DNA from: Zhengitettix transpicula
Taxonomy: Eukaryota > Arthropoda > Insecta > Orthoptera > Tetrigidae
NCBI GenBank assembly: GCA_037074705.1
Contig: CM073590.1
Location: 50,743,895-50,807,894, forward strand
DNA: 64,000 bases
Direction of reading: 5' to 3'
This document shows positions 49,318 through 60,172 of this stretch, one piece after another. The position numbers and the translations under genes are program-made. Numbering within the stretch: the first letter of the stretch is position 1; each line of letters begins with the position of its first letter. The notes under the pieces are model-generated. The model was given only the letters and a program-made list of their open reading frames with translations. It did not search any database and had not been told where the DNA came from.

Positions 49318-49812
49318 CCTGTGAGAGAGGTTGTTATCTCTCGCAAGTAGAACCTTTTAGGAGAGACGGAGAAGACTACCTTTGGTGATGGCTTCTTCTC
49401 TCTCTGCTTTTGAACTAAAGATACCCACAGCCGATGCATCTGGGTCTGCTTTGAGAGGTGTATTTTCCTGGGTCGAAGACCTTGGGCATACGGTTAGAGT
49501 TGTTCGCTATTCCCAATGCAATAGTCGGCCAGCAGCCTCCTAAACTGGTCGAAGCACGGAGAAGGGAATGCTGCGTTCCCACAGCAAACTCCTCTCCCGC
49601 CATCGGAAGATTGTGATTCAGGTTTTATAGAATTTGTCGTGCATCACTTTTAGGCAAATACCGAGTAGGAACCATAAACTACAGCCCGGGGGCCCTAGTT
49701 AACTCTTGGCTACCTTCCTCTAACCTTTCGCAACCCCCCTTTCAAATCCCTTCCTATGCTATTAAAGTGGAGTTGCCACCACGTGGATTACCCTTATGTA
49801 GCCTATTACTCT
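49318..49812 (+). repeat. Family A retroposon, near full length
   Basis: Starts CTGTGAGAGAGG and carries ACGGAGAAGACTACCTTTGG, CCTAAACTGGTCGAAGCACGG, CAGCCCGGGGGCCCTAG and TAGCCTATTACTCTA. AGAAT may be repeated on each side. Copy 3 of the tandem element starts directly after it. Confidence 0.85.
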
Positions 49813-49814
49813 AT

Positions 49815-50205
49815 AAGAATAGACTGTACGTTTGTGTGTTTGTGCGTTTGTCTTTGTGCTTGCGTATGTATGTTCCGCATACAAATCTGAAGCAAAACCA
49901 CCAAATTTCGACCTCGTGTTTCTTGGGAACCGGAAACAAAGATGACACGACTACCACGCCCAGTGGTTGAAATTTTCAAAGATGCTTAAACGGTCGATAT
50001 TTTCGTCGGATAAATATTTTTCTGGGCCAATGAGATTGATAGTGTTTTTCCCTATGTTGTTTGTGTATAGTTTCAACCCGTTTCGGCGTGGGAGGGGAAC
50101 ACCTTCAGGGATGGGGGTGGAGGTCGTTATATACAAATAACAAAAACAAGTGATATTTGATACAAATCGGGAGTTAATTGTCATAATTAACGTCGAGCAC
50201 TCTGG
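49815..50205 (+). mobile_element. Microsatellite-headed tandem element, copy 3 (single monomer)
   Basis: GTTTGTG-type short repeats precede CATACAAATCTGAAG, CACCAAATTTCG, CGGATAAATATTTTTC and GGGTGGAGG, the same order as one 281-bp monomer of the copies at 44.3 and 46.3 kb. It ends near ACTCTGGCAGTTATG, without CTAG. Confidence 0.7.
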
Positions 50206-50870
50206 CAGTTATGAATAAATGTAATTCTTCAAATTACTGTTCTCTGTAGATGCGCACGCTGTAAGGAAGATTTCATATTTATTTAGGATATTATGAAAAA
50301 CATTTAAATGAAGTTACTATTTTATTAGCGTTTTGTGCGAAATCTTGGACCTGAAAAATAATTCATTGTTTGTTGTTCCATAACATTATATATAAGTAGG
50401 AAGTTCTTAAATTTTATTCCTATGAATTTTGTTTTCCTGTATTATTTAGCCTCACGTATATGTATGTGAATGTCTGTAGTCATTCATATCAGAATATGAG
50501 AAATATGCATTATGATTTTATCTAGCATTTAATAAATATAACAGACATAAACGTGCCAGTCTTCAAGTATAGAACATTACTAATTCCTACAGGAAACCAA
50601 CCAACCCTCAACACCCTTCACGTACAAATAAATTTACTATATATTGAAATCCTTCTACGATCTGCAGAAGATAACATAATAATAATGATGTGCAACCTGC
50701 AGAGGACACGCTCAACATTGCGATACTAAACAGAATTCATGTCTTCACAGAAAGAGAAAGTAGCGATAATGGAGGTGCGTATTCGCATCCATTACAGAAC
50801 TTCGTAGGGGCTGCTTTCCCTCTCGCTTTGCAGTAAACAAGGACGACAGACATTACTTCACTGTGCATCC
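50206..50870. other. Upstream region of the proline-rich gene
   Basis: AT-rich to about 50580, then more balanced up to the TATA box. GGAGGTGCGTATTCGCATCC (50770-50789) contains a short palindrome. Otherwise no recognisable regulatory motif. Confidence 0.4.
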
Positions 50871-50876
50871 AGGAGG

Positions 50877-50910
50877 TATATAGGTCCTGGAATGGCGGAC
50901 AGTCGTCAGT
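50877..50910 (+). promoter_or_regulatory. Core promoter: TATA box plus arthropod initiator
   Basis: TATATAG at 50877-50883 lies 31 bp upstream of the A in TCAGT (50906-50910). TCAGT is the arthropod initiator consensus and a 30-31 bp gap is the canonical spacing. The predicted start of transcription is 50908, giving a 45-base leader before the ATG at 50953. The spacing, the consensus and the downstream exon structure support one another. Confidence 0.85.
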
Positions 50911-50952
50911 TTGCTACGGACCGAGCAACCGAAAAAGGAGGGCCACTTGAAG

Positions 50953-53315
50953 ATGAGGCTGGTGAGTACATTAACTACAGTCTTGAAACAGATTACAGGA
51001 TATTTCCTGCATTATTTTACATAGCATTCCACTCTCATTTTCTTCCAGAAATTCATACTGATATTTTTAGACGATTGTGACTGATTTTTGGAAGAATTGT
51101 TTCCTAACATAATTTACGACTCTTGCAATATTTCATGAATGTAATTAGAATAGACTCTATGACCTATCGATGAGTAGAAGATTTTATGCGAATTGTATTC
51201 ACCTAGATATAGAACATTCTTTATGAAAGTCAGACTACACAATCTCTGACGCAAAATTTGTCTAATTATTTTGATAGTGTAAAACCTAAATAATATTCTC
51301 TTTCATAACCACACGATAAAGCTGTTTAATGGTTGACGTAATTTAATTATTTATCTAGTTAGCGAGCATTTATTCTGGATGGTAATGCGTTCGTGTGTCC
51401 GATACTGAATCAAGTTTAAAACAATGTGTTTTGCTTAATTCTCTTCACAGTCCGCAAATGTAAATGGTATGCTGGGAAGAGTACTGTTGTTATTCAAGAC
51501 TGATATCCTCCATCCTTTGCCACTTTTTTCTGCTGAAAAACTACTCCTTTTCTCTGAACATTACACAATTAATATTTCTAATAATTCATAATAGTTAACA
51601 ACAATTTTCAATATTATAAGTGAATAAATTTATGAATTAGCAATGTAGCATAAAATGTCGTTACCATATGAAATGAAACAAATGTAGAATTTTACCAATA
51701 GTAAATGGTAATTACAATACTGTAATCGATAATGAAATAAATAGATACCTATATGGACGGTTAATCTTCTTATAGAAATTGTAGTCAATAATGTAAAAAG
51801 ACCTCACATAGTCATTTCGGAATATCAAGCTTCCTTTGCCTGACTATGGAACCATTTTTTCGTATAACACAGGCGTTCAAACCACTAGATTTGTGGGCGT
51901 TATTCCATTAGGCCAATTTATTTATGTTGAATTAGAAAGTAAAGTGACATTACATTTCATTGTCCTGTGCTAGTTTTAGCATTTTAAGATTTAAGAAAGA
52001 TTATTAGGGATAAATAATTCCATTTTAAAAAATCTACTGTAATCAAAAAAATAGAAAATATTCAAGCAATATGCAATTGTGTCCCATGAATCCCATAATT
52101 TGTTACATTTAAATATGTTTTAGCATTTTAAGAAAGATTATTAGGGATAAATAATTCCATTTTAAAAAATCTACTGTAATCAAAAAAATAGAAAATATTC
52201 AAGCAATATTCAATTGTGTCCCATGAATCCCATAATTTGTTACATTTAAATATAATATCCTTTGAAAATATTCACGTGGTCCATTTTTGCAGACTCTCTT
52301 CATGGCAACGGTCTTCGGACTGGCCCATGCTGAATTTGCAGTTCACCGCCCATATTCGCTGCCGTATGGACCTCCTGTGATAGGCTATGGACCACCTAAG
52401 CCATTATATAGGCCTCCTCCGGTTTACGGTCCTCCTAAACTTGTATATGGGCCACCACCACCACCTCCAGAACTGACTTATGGACCGCCTCCACCGCCGC
52501 CGCCACCACCACCAACGTACGGTCCACCGGTTCCTATTTATGGAGCACCGCCTCCTCCACCACCAACGTATGGTCCACCACCTCCTAAAACCATTTATGG
52601 ACCTCCACCGCCGCCACCACCACCGCCTCCTCCACCACCACCTCCACCGAAATACGGTCCTCCTCCACCTGAACCTACTTATGGACCTCCACCCCCAGAA
52701 CCTATTTATGGACCTCCACCGCCACCTCCGCCACCGCCACCACCGCCTCCTCCTCCGCCACCACCACCACCACCAACATACGGTCCTCCTCCACCTGAAC
52801 CTACGTATGGACCTCCACCCCCAGAACCTACTTATGGACCTCCACCCCCAGAACCTATTTATGGACCTCCACCGCCACCTCCGCCACCGCCACCACCACC
52901 GCCGCCTCCTCCTCCGCCACCACCACCAAAATACGGTCCTCCTCCACCTGAGCCTACTTATGGACCTCCACCCCCAGAACCTACTTATGGACCTCCACCC
53001 CCAGAACCTGTTTATGGACCTCCACCGCCGCCTCCGCCACCGCCACCACCACCACCACCACCTCCTCCTCCGCCACCACCACCAAAATACGGTCCTCCTC
53101 CACCTGAACCTACTTATGGACCTCCACCCCCAGAACCTACGTATGGACCTCCACCACCGCCTCCACCAAAGTACGGTCCTCCACCCCCCGAACCTATTTA
53201 TGGACCTCCACCACCACCTCCTCGGCCTATTTACATCCATCCAAAACCATCTTACGGACTTCCGCACCTATCGTACGGAGTACCTCATCACGTTCATGGA
53301 CCACCGCAATCTTAA
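50953..53315 (+). CDS. Secreted proline/tyrosine-rich repeat protein, two exons
   Basis: Exon 1 is 50953-50961 (ATG AGG CTG = MRL) ending at donor GTGAGT. Intron 50962-52292 ends TTTTTGCAG. Exon 2 is 52293-53315, phase 0. The joined N-terminus MRLTLFMATVFGLAHA is an ideal signal peptide with cleavage after AHA, before EFAVHRPY. This is why I reject a start upstream of 52293. The 343-residue product has a mixed GYGPPKP-type N-terminal part, then repeats of [K/T]YGPPPPEP and TYGPPPPEP ending in IYGPP and runs of about 15-22 prolines, and a His-rich tail (HLSYGVPHHVHGPPQS). It has no enzyme domain, no cysteine and very few charged residues apart from K and E in the repeats. A secreted structural protein (cuticle, eggshell, glue or silk-like) is inferred. 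The tiny first exon is typical of insect cuticular genes. I do not recognise a named orthologue. Confidence 0.88.
51973..52253. repeat. Tandem duplication in the intron, ~140-bp unit
   Basis: 51973-52116 and 52117-52253 are almost identical. They differ by a 7-bp indel (ATTTAAG) near the start and one substitution (ATGCAATT/ATTCAATT). The high identity suggests a recent event. It sits about 40 bp upstream of the splice acceptor. Confidence 0.95.
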
Positions 53316-53700
53316 GATTAACTGTCACAAGTAAGTTATTTAATTAAAGTTATTAATATTCGTAGTAATAATAATATTTTGTTTCTATTAGACTTACCTT
53401 TAAATAAGGTATCGTAATAATGTGCTATAAATCATACGAAATACAATATGCTTTCTTTTTCAACTAAATCTGTCTATGGAGACATTAATGTTCCGTATTT
53501 TATTATAGGTTTTCTTGGAGTGAAAGAACATTTCCAACGGAATTTAGCTTCCTGGATTGGAGAATTGTTGTTTCCTGAATGATCCATCACAATGCCATTC
53601 ATTATACTATGGCCGTCGGAAAAGCATTTAAAATGCCTATTGATTGTCACTGCCGTGACTATTACGTGTATTTGTAGTTGATTTATTTAAATTATATATT
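53316..53700 (+). other. 3' untranslated region, possible UTR intron
   Basis: Fifteen bases after the stop is AA|GTAAGT (donor at 53331), and TTTTATTATAG gives an acceptor ending at 53508, leaving a possible non-coding last exon from 53509. Alternatively an ATTAAA variant signal at about 53343 ends the transcript without splicing. No canonical AATAAA is near either end. Confidence 0.35.
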
Positions 53701-54872
53701 TTTATACAAACATAAAAATTCATTATTTTCTATTAATATTATATATAATGCCTAAATAGCTGATACGAACAATACCTTAAGTCACCATGATTGAATACCT
53801 CAAACATTTAACGGTTGGATATTAACATAAAAGTGGTGGGTCACTAAAACACAATGTAGAAGAATCCAAGCTGAAGTTTAATGTGGTAAGGCCTTTTCAT
53901 GGACGTCCACCAAATAACTACAACCATATTAATATATATAATTCTATTATTTACTGTTTCACATAATTCATATTTACTTTCTTCAATGTTTCAATAGTAA
54001 TGATTTATTACTCTTAGGGGTGTTAATAATTTATCTCTACACAGGAAGGTACAGTATTGTAAAAATAATTACTTATTTATTTATTTTTTTAGTAATAGGA
54101 CATGGTTAAATTAAATGGTACAACTGCTACTGATTTATATATTTAATAACAAAAAAATTCTAAAACTTCCTGCTACAATTAAAAATTGTCAAATGAGCGT
54201 CCACGTACGTACATATAAAAAGGAAAATAAAGACACGTGGGAAATCTTGGGACCAGAGATTTGTTTTGCAAGATGTTTATAATATCTGAGCGACTTCTTG
54301 CGCATCTTTAATCGTCGTAAAGGAAAATCTTTGATGGCTGTTTCTTGTGTGCACTACCTGAGAACGATGCAATTTCCTGGCAATTCCGGACACTACAACC
54401 TTTATTACTCAAAATTGTTAGGTAAAATAAAATTACAAAATGAATGCAAAAAAATAACTCCCAATTAATTTATTTAGCCTGTGTACTCATCAAAATATTC
54501 TAAAAAATAGTTTTCCTTCCGTCTAGACAAAATTCCTATTTTATTCTTTGTGAAGCAAATATATTTTAGTTAATGTCAATGTAGAGGATTAAAACTCCGA
54601 GGTGTTTAAAAAAAATAGTGTTGTTGGTTCTACGTCTGCAACTTACATTTGTATTTCACTTCATATTGCTCGTATTTTTCTGACCCTGATTGCAATAAAA
54701 GTAGCTCATTGTATACATACTCCGAGTACATTTCTTCCAGCGGGTGTTGTATGTATTCAATTAATTCCTTATATTAGTGGAGTATTGAATCAGATCCACA
54801 ATGAATTTGAATTTCCTCACATAAATTAAGTGACCTTAGTAACTTACAAAATTGACGGAGTGAAATAACTAC

Positions 54873-54904
<32 letters not shown>

Positions 54905-55429
54905 CTATTTTACGATTATACGTTTAGAATGAAGTTACTTTAATACACTTATGTCAATGATTAGCTTCTTAATATATACTATTTCTGACAATTAAATGTT
55001 TATATTCTGTTCTTTTAAGATGCTAATCGAGATATTTCTCACGGCATTTTCAATAGAATACAAACCTCATTCAACTATTACTCGTTTACAGAGTTTATAT
55101 GGTTTACTCTAACCATTTAAATACAACTCGTAGGCCCTACTACTCTATGACATATTCTTTAATTAAATTTGGTTTGATATTTCTTGAAAATTGTGTGATA
55201 TACATTTTAGAGACATTTTATAGAATTCCAGTATAACGTGTTGCGAGGATGCGAGGAGTAGTCGAAAAATGTAGCGAAACTGCGTATAAGATAAAGGAAG
55301 AAGTTAGTTCAAACTTATCAAGTAGTGTGAAACCCTTCGATAAACAGCTCTCGGTATTCACTCGGGTGTAGCATATTTAAACGCGACGTTTCGACGACTG
55401 AATTCTTTGTCGCCATCTTCTAGGCGAAG
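53701..55429. other. AT-rich intergenic sequence
   Basis: Contains an (AT)n run at about 54879-54905 and a 75-codon frame (54602-54829) with no recognisable domain. 55380-55428 holds GACGTTTCGACGACTG, a phrase similar to that near 9804. Confidence 0.55.
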
Positions 55430-55442
55430 TGCCGGAACCATT

Positions 55443-55992
55443 TTTTGTGAGTGTAGACAGGCTATGTATAGGGTGATCCACATAGTGCAACTCCCCTCTT
55501 ATAGCATAGGAAAGGGATTTTAAAGGGGGGACGCGGAAGGGTGGAGGAAGGTAGCCAAGGGTTAACTAGGGCCCCCGGGCTGTAGTTTAAGGATCCTACC
55601 CGGCATTCCCCTAAAAGTAATAGTGATGAAGGACAAACCCTATAAAAACCTGCATCAGGTAGGTCGGGCATTTGGTACTTGTCCCACGCCCTTCCGATGG
55701 CGGGAAAGGGGTTTGCTGTGGGGTCGCAGCTTACCCCACGCCATACCTTGGCCAGTTTAGGAGACAGCTGGCTGACTATTCCCAATAGGAATAGCGGACA
55801 ACTCTTACCGAATGCCCAAGGTCTGCGACCCCGGAAACATACACCTCTCAAAACAGACCGAGGTGCCTCGGCATGTGGGAACCTTAGTTCAAAAAACCAG
55901 AGAGTTGTGATGGTATCCCCCAAGGTAGCCCCCGCCAGAGCTCACTGGAATGGTTTACCTGCGAGAGAATCCTATCGCAAGCTTACTTGCCA
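55443..55992 (-). repeat. Family A retroposon, full length with 13-bp target duplication
   Basis: TGCCGGAACCATT flanks the element on both sides (55430-55442 and 55993-56005). On the minus strand it runs from GGCAAGTAAGCTTGCG through CGGGGTCGCAGACCTTGG, GGTAGGATCC and AGCCCGGGGGCCC to TAGCCTGTCTACAC and a short A tail. At 550 bp it is the best-defined copy and fixes the element's ends. No open frame with a known domain is present, so it is SINE-like or the 3' end of a LINE. Confidence 0.95.
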
Positions 55993-56005
55993 TGCCGGAA
56001 CCATT

Positions 56006-56553
56006 CCATTTCATGTTATCCTCCGCCGGATCATCACGCTTCGATAGCCAATCAGCGCTCAGTCACCAGAGAACTGTTTATCGAACAATTCCACCGGGAA
56101 ATACTTCAATCTTTAATAGTGTGAAACCCTGTTCATCAGAATGAAAAAAGGTTTAATATCAGAGCTGGATGCATTTTTATGAACTCTCTTAACAGACATA
56201 TTGCATTTCAGACAGCCGACTATAGACGCTATCGGAACGGACCGAGGAAATTTGGAATTTTCTGTTAAATTTATAGAGATCTTGGTGAAAGCGGAATGCA
56301 TAGTTTGTTCAGTTTCAGGGTCATTTAACGCCTTGTCAGTTACGAATTAATTACTTTCCGATTTTTAAGACGCTGATACTGGTTGTTGTTGCTTGACATT
56401 TTTCAAATGTATCAGAGAGGAAAACTATCATCTTCTTATGTCCGATTATAAAACTTATAGGTTGAAACCTAAAATTTCAATTAATGTATAGTTATAATCG
56501 TCAATATAAATTTGAACAATTAATGTAATTATTAACATTACAATAGATTTTAG
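56006..56553. other. Intergenic sequence
   Basis: No gene seen. The GC-richer start (56006-56100) is the host or element DNA interrupted by the retroposon. Confidence 0.5.
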
Positions 56554-56826
56554 TGTGTGCAGATAGTCTATATATAGGGTAATCAACAGATTGTCCACTC
56601 CCCTCTTAGAGAATAGGAAACGGACTGAAATGGGGTATGTGAAAAGGAATAGCAAGATATCTAAGGGTTAACAAGTCTGTAATTTTAAGAATATGACCCG
56701 AAAATTCCTCTAATTCCCTCGTAAGCCTGCATGAAGTAGTTGATAATTTGGTACTTTCGATAACGGGAGAGTGGTTTTCTGTGGGGCCGCAGCTTTCCCT
56801 TCTCCATGCCTCGACCCGTTTCTGAA
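56554..56826 (-). repeat. Family A retroposon, old and degenerate copy
   Basis: Shares the order of landmarks with 55443-55992 (AGGGTAATCAACAG, CTAAGGGTTAAC, CCTGCATGAAGTAG, GTGGGGCCGCAGC, CATGCCTCGACCCG) but with many substitutions and small gaps. It ends in an (AT)n run at 56828-56868. Confidence 0.85.
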
Positions 56827-56827
56827 C

Positions 56828-56869
<42 letters not shown>

Positions 56870-56871
<2 letters not shown>

Positions 56872-58680
56872 GCTTATTACATTTTATATTCCTGTATTAT
56901 AGTTTGTCGTAATCAAACTGATCTCGTTTCGTAATCGCATGTGATTGATTAAATCACTGAGATTATGTATTTGTTTAAAAAAAATGTGTAGGAGAGGTGT
57001 ATTTTACTTGCGGAAAGTAGTGAAAATTGTTTGAATTAGATACTTAATAGCAATTCTGCTGATGTTTTCTGATGTAAGGAAGAAATATACTGGGAAATAA
57101 GAAATTCGGAAGTTATTAATTCTCAGGAATTTTAGTGCCTTTATTGTCGCCATTTTTTTTATCAATTTTTAGTTAATTATTGAGTTCCAAATGCTATAGG
57201 AGAAGTACATTTTTTTGTTTTCGTTGTTTATTTACGGAACAGAGGTCGGATAATGTATGTGTTCAATAACTTGGTGGTGATACCAAATTTTATACTATTG
57301 ATGGTTCGAGCATTAATTTAGACACCTTCCGGAATGAGGTTGTTTCCGGTGAAGGGATTTAATATTTGAAATAAATGTTTGTATATTCATTTACTAACCG
57401 TCTATGTATTTTCAATCCTTATTTCTACTTTACTTTTGTCCAAACCTTAGAATTCCCGAAAACGTATCTACAATTCATAGACCTAATATGAATTTTCATC
57501 ATCAAATATCAGATCAGATTAATTTAAAACTAATTCAGTGATTGGAATTTTTACTGACGTACACTAACGTTCAAAATATTTCTAAAAATTTTCTGTTAAT
57601 TCGGTCCTACTGTAATTTCCAGTCGTCTTTTCTGCTTTTGTGTTTTGTATCTACTTGAATCTCAATGCACATTTCATATACATTTCTGTATGTGTATATA
57701 TAAAATCTTGTGAGAGTGCAGAACATTTACGTGAAAGAAAATATAAATCATAATAAAAGTAAGTGATCTTTTTATTGTCTACAAAATTTCCAACTCCTTC
57801 CTAAAATATTTTCGTAGAAATATCTGAATATGTATTCTTAAATCGAATATTACATATAACATAGAGATCAGTGAATGTAGTGTTACAATTTTGTCACATT
57901 CGCCTCAATCAATTTTATGATATGCTGACATTTCACGATTTACATGGACGTCTCCCCGACTTGAAGTGTCTCCATATCCAGTCTAACCACCACATTCTCT
58001 GAATGCGTAAGTCATTGTCGCATTTCCTGTCGCACAATAAGCAGCACTTAAGTCGTGGAAAGTGCGCAGATAGGGAATCCAAGTTGAAAAATATGAAATA
58101 TAAATTTGTGTCCTTACAAAATTTTAGGTAAATCACGGAAGATGATTTTCGGTAAGTTAAATGACGATTAAACATGTCTTATTAAATATAAAATACGTTT
58201 TATTCGGAACTGAGATATTACTTGTTTGTTTCAAATTGTTAACAGACTCTATATAAAACAAAAATGTGCTTTTCATCGTTTATCACTAGATATTTGAGAC
58301 AAAATAAACATAAATCAATTGTTATATGCTTATTTATGCTTCTACAGACATGAAACATAAGTTCAGACTTTGGAAAAATTGTTTTATAATTTCGGCACAC
58401 ACTCAATCTTATTGTAAGTTTGTATCATTTTATAATTTGTACGTTAAAATTTTTAACGTACTTACCAAATGCTAAATTATGATTTATCAAATGCTAAATT
58501 ATAATTTATCAAAAATTCAATTTATTCCTCAAGTTTAAAATTTAGGATTTTTGGTAGTTTTCAATGTGTATCACCTGAAGAAGTTCCAAAAGAAGGGATT
58601 AAACGTTGATATTTGTTTTCGAGTAGGAATTTTAAATAATAAATAAGTAAAGAATTAAATTTTATTTTGACATTGAATTC
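56870..58680. other. AT-rich intergenic sequence
   Basis: An 80-codon minus frame at 57933-58175 has no recognisable domain. Short direct repeats AAATGCTAAATTATGATTTATC / AAATGCTAAATTATAATTTATC occur near 58468-58512 (the first 20 bases differ by one), preceded by a small palindrome ACGTTAAAATTTTTAACGT (58441-58459). No gene supported. Confidence 0.5.
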
Positions 58681-58798
58681 AAATCCATTCATGGCAACTT
58701 CACGAATGCAACTCAAAGACCCGCCATCGCTGGAAATAAATACAACCACAGTTGCAGTTGAAAATAAAACTAAATATCTTGGTATGAAGCTGGATACT
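58681..58798 (+). pseudogene. Reverse-transcriptase fragment of a jockey-like LINE
   Basis: The frame reads PSLEINTTTVAVENKTKYLG and then MKLDTK. This matches the conserved V-K-Y-L-G-V-x-L-D-x-K/L block near the end of non-LTR reverse transcriptases of the jockey type. The frame is cut by a family A retroposon at 58801. Only about 35 residues are recognisable. The upstream AT-rich sequence shows no other RT motif. Confidence 0.6.
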
Positions 58799-58800
58799 AA

Positions 58801-59008
58801 AATGCCCGACCTACCTGATGCAGGTTTTTATAAGGTTTGTCCTGCATTACTTTTAGGCGAATGCCGGGTAGGATCCTTAAACTATAGCCCGGGGGCCCTT
58901 CCACCACCCTTCCGCATCCCCCCTTTCAAATCCCTTTCCTATGCTATTAAAGGGGAGTGGCCACTATGTGGATTACCCTATACATAGCCTGTCTACACCC
59001 AAAAAAAA
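58801..59008 (+). repeat. Family A retroposon, 5'-truncated, inserted in a LINE fragment
   Basis: ATGCCCGACCTACCTGATGC to CATAGCCTGTCTACACCCAAAAAAAA. Its 3' end (GTCTACACCC) is the variant shared with 55443-55992 and differs from the GTTGCCCT variant, so at least two subfamilies exist. Confidence 0.9.
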
Positions 59009-59009
59009 T

Positions 59010-60172
59010 TAAGTTGGAAATAACACGAAATAAAAAAGTGAACTGATCATAAAATAGACAGTAATATGTAAAAAATAAATCAAATAAAAATAAATATTGT
59101 TAACAATATTTTATTAACTATTATAAATGGAAAGAGCATCCGATAATGGAAAAGGGATTGGGATTGAAAGGAAATCAATCATATCGTAAATACCTCAATG
59201 GGTATGTATTATTATTCAACAAATAGCAAAAGTACGATATCATCATGATGAACTAAAATACGTGTAAGTTATCAAGTGATATCATCATTAAGTAGTATTT
59301 TAATTTATCTAAAATTTATAATTTTGACCTCCTAGCATAATATTTCATTTTTTTCTCGTAAAAATAAAATTAATATTTACATGAAGAGTAAATGGAACAG
59401 TGGAAGTAAGGGACATTTATGAATGTTATTAGAACCGTAATCAGTGCGGTAAACATAATTTAATGAAAGTTATATGTAGGTATTAGTTTATTTTATGTAG
59501 GTGCTAATGTGATGGGAAGTATAGGTTATCCGAAAATGTCTGTTCGCTGGCTTTCATTTTTATTGAGATGATGCCAAAATTGTAGAGGAAATCCATCAGT
59601 TCAGGCTTTTTAGGGGTCAGGGAAATTAAACGTAATGCCCGAGTATGAAATGGCACTCTCAACTCTCGACATGAAAACATAGAGGAAACGAAGAGTCATA
59701 AGTTATAAAAGTTATGCGTTCGGGTTCCTAGGATTTTCATTGAATTCCTGAAATCTTTGCAAGCCTGTTATACAGAGAATCTCTGCAGCGGATTACATGA
59801 TGAGCGTTATTAAAATAGATCACCGTGCTGCTGGACATTATTCGCCCCACATTGATAGTTTCACGAAATTGAAAAAACTTGGGCGAGTTCTTTAACGCTT
59901 TCTTCGGTAGACGGTTAAAATTTTCATCCTCTTAAGAAAATGAATGATTTTTCATTACTTTCTAATGCAAATTTGACTGTTCTCAAAACTCTGTCTTAAA
60001 ATAAATAACTAAGTTACTAATTTGTTTTGTATATTTTCAATTCGTTGAAGATGAACTTAATTGGGTTTCAATAAAACGTATTTCAACATTTCAGCTTCAT
60101 TGTTTACAAATGCCATTTTAATGGAGCCAATTACTAGACAGTATTTTTTTCAGAATAACAGTACAGTAGCTG
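59010..60172. other. AT-rich intergenic sequence
   Basis: No gene or element recognised. Confidence 0.6.

Noticed and set aside
44287..50130. Interspaced repeats as a possible CRISPR array
   Set aside because: Units are 281 bp, eukaryotic, and begin with microsatellites. There are no short regular repeats and spacers and no cas genes.
52287..52292. Start of the proline-rich protein at the TTG at 52287
   Set aside because: It lies inside the TTTTTGCAG splice acceptor. The real start is the ATG at 50953, joined by a 1331-bp intron.
52404..53267. Long minus-strand frame of 287 codons, Trp/Arg-rich, opposite the proline-rich exon
   Set aside because: It is the antisense reading of CCA/CCT repeats. 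It lacks a signal peptide, splice framing or a promoter, while the plus strand has all of these.
52480..53334. Alternative plus-strand frame of 284 codons, His/Leu-rich
   Set aside because: A frame-shifted shadow of the same repeats. The signal peptide and splice phase fit only the proline frame.
55462..56047. Frames of 153 and 122 codons on opposite strands
   Set aside because: They lie within the family A retroposon, recur as broken pieces in its other copies, and contain no domain.
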